NCBI GenBank assembly: GCA_021802825.1
Contig: JAJZRG010000031.1
Location: 1 to 40,890, forward strand
Reading direction: 5' to 3'
DNA length: 40,890 bases
DNA from: Chloroflexota bacterium
GTDB lineage: Bacteria; Chloroflexota; Limnocylindria; Limnocylindrales; CSP1-4
In this document: positions 40,162-40,890 of the stretch, one piece after another
Numbering within the stretch: the first letter of the stretch is position 1
How the letters are laid out: every line of letters starts with the position of its first letter
Notes under the pieces: model-generated
Told to the model about the DNA's origin: nothing
The model's input: the letters and a program-made list of their open reading frames with translations, nothing else
Database searches by the model: none
Made by a program: the position numbers and the translations under genes

Positions 40162-40425
40162 CTGCGCATTCTGGTGGTCGAAGACGAGTCCGACATTGGC
40201 ATCGCCCTCCCATCGGGCCTCGCCGCGGACGGCAACGCCGTCGACGTCGTGGGCGACGGCCGCGCCGCGCTCGACTGGGCCGAGACGTACCCCTGCGAGC
40301 TCGTCGTCCTCGACATCGTGCTGCCCGGCATGGACGGCCGCGATGGGCCGCGGATCCCCGGCGATTCGCTCGCGGGCGCGGATTCACCTGGCATTCACGA
40401 TTCGGGGCGACGCTGGCCCCGATGA
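40162..40425 (+). pseudogene. truncated response-regulator receiver domain
   Basis: A frame beginning CTG (GGAGG 8 bases upstream) reads LRILVVEDESDIGIAL, then CELVVLDIVLPGMDGRD, the first half of a receiver domain with acidic pocket and phospho-Asp. It then breaks into unrelated sequence and stops at 40423-40425. The Thr and Lys regions and any DNA-binding domain are missing. Its stop overlaps the next regulator start (ATGA). It is a relic of a duplicated regulator, or a phosphate-binding decoy if expressed. Confidence 0.55.
40384..40414 (+). promoter_or_regulatory. TCA-type 11-bp repeat promoter of the last response regulator (leaderless)
   Basis: TTCAC is repeated 11 bp apart (TCA at 40384 and 40395). 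GACGCT (40409-40414) begins 11 bases after the second box, and the ATG at 40422 follows 7 bases later with no ribosome site. The spacing is identical to the promoters at 12836, 17170 and 17306. Only two boxes are seen. Confidence 0.55.
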
Positions 40426-40890
40426 AGCTGCTTGTTCTCGAAGACGACGCCGAGCTCCGCTCGGCGCTCCGTCGCGGCCTCCGGCGGGCCGGCCATGTGG
40501 TCGATGAGGCGGGGACGCTGGAGGACGCGCGGTGGCACGTCGCGGAGTCCACCTACGACGCGCTGCTGCTCGACGTCATGGTCCCCGACGGTGACGGCTT
40601 CAGCTTCTGCGGGGAGCTCCGCACGGCCGGGATCCCCACGCCGGTCCTCCTGCTGACGGCGCGCGACGCCGTCGACGACCGCGTCCACGGCCTCGACGTG
40701 GGCGCGGACGACTACCTGGTCAAGCCGTTCGCCTTCGAGGAGCTGCTCGCCCGGGTCCGCGCGCTCGGGCGGCGGGGGCCGGTGCCGCGCCCGGTCCGAC
40801 ACGCGGTGGGGTCGCTCGAGGTGGACCTGGGCGCGCAGCGCGCCACCATCGACGGGCGCGCGCTCGAGCTGACGGCTCGCCAGTTCGCGC
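40422..40890 (+). CDS. OmpR-family response regulator (partial, runs off the window)
   Basis: 156 residues are visible: a complete receiver ([58 protein letters not shown]) and the start of the winged helix (VGSLEVDLGAQRATIDGRAL, ELTARQF). The rest and a probable partner kinase lie to the right. It starts in the ATGA overlap with the truncated receiver, but also has its own TCA-type promoter. Confidence 0.92.
   Translation, partial: MKLLVLEDDAELRSALRRGLRRAGHVVDEAGTLEDARWHVAESTYDALLLDVMVPDGDGFSFCGELRTAGIPTPVLLLTARDAVDDRVHGLDVGADDYLVKPFAFEELLARVRALGRRGPVPRPVRHAVGSLEVDLGAQRATIDGRALELTARQFA

Noticed and set aside
1..40890. CRISPR array, tRNA, rRNA, insertion sequence or prophage
   Set aside because: No regularly spaced long repeats, no cloverleaf or rRNA-like segment, and no transposase, integrase or phage structural gene was seen on reading both strands by eye.

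Overview
The window is about 70% G+C and densely packed. Most neighbouring genes overlap by 1, 4 or 8 bases (ATGA, GTGA and TGATG junctions), and many start with GTG or TTG. I see no rRNA, tRNA, CRISPR array, phage or insertion sequence. The gene mix (narGHJI, chromosomal copper and cupredoxin genes, NifS-type desulfurase, UppP) with very high G+C suggests a Chloroflexota bacterium; a high-G+C actinobacterium-like lineage is the alternative. This placement is inference only.

Layout. 1-1371 (minus): SHOCT protein, CuA-like cupredoxin and a CcdA-type membrane protein cut by the window edge, behind a TTGAC-repeat promoter. 1376-2157 (plus): decayed remnants of an FtsX permease and an EamA permease. 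2262-6202: a P1B metal ATPase (minus) and a LysM-M23 envelope protein (plus), diverging from a shared control region. 6403-9849 (minus): cytochrome b, two small envelope proteins, a hairpin, a third small protein, a second CuA-like cupredoxin and a second CcdA. 10234-12828: DUF1461 protein, a frameshifted Cys-rich protein, an Lgt-like protein and a YHS protein. 12920-15006: OmpR-type two-component system 1, whose sensor has a His-rich loop. 15315-18338: two operons diverging from 17164-17355 (small membrane protein, cupredoxin, Lgt and a His-rich protein one way; a lipoprotein and a membrane protein the other). 18364-27396: nitrate respiration (NarK, a Cys-containing regulator, NarGHJI). 27534-31869: two-component system 2 with a Met-rich sensor loop, an SQR-like flavoprotein, SHOCT and a type-1 cupredoxin. 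32054-35655: split chromate transporter and a sulfur module (DsrE, ArsR-rhodanese, cysteine desulfurase). 35834-40890: a membrane protein, a NarL/NarX-like pair, UppP, a truncated receiver and a response regulator cut by the window end.

The most striking structure is regulatory. Nine places carry TCA boxes repeated every 11 bp, the spacing expected for an OmpR/PhoB-family regulator. In eight of them a -10-like hexamer (A at position 2, T at position 6) follows exactly 11 bases after the last box, and in four of those it lies only 6-8 bases before a start codon, which suggests leaderless mRNAs. The associated genes (metal ATPase, YHS, cupredoxin, His-rich protein, lipoprotein plus Lgt, the two-component system itself) look like a copper or metal envelope-stress regulon. 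A second operator class, TTGAC repeated every 11 bp, precedes both SHOCT-cupredoxin operons and two-component system 2. The two cupredoxins encoded beside CcdA proteins have a COX2-like fold pattern but an unusual Cys-x2-Cys-Cys-Gly-Gly metal motif. Together these suggest an uncharacterised copper-dependent envelope electron-transfer system next to a conventional nitrate reductase.
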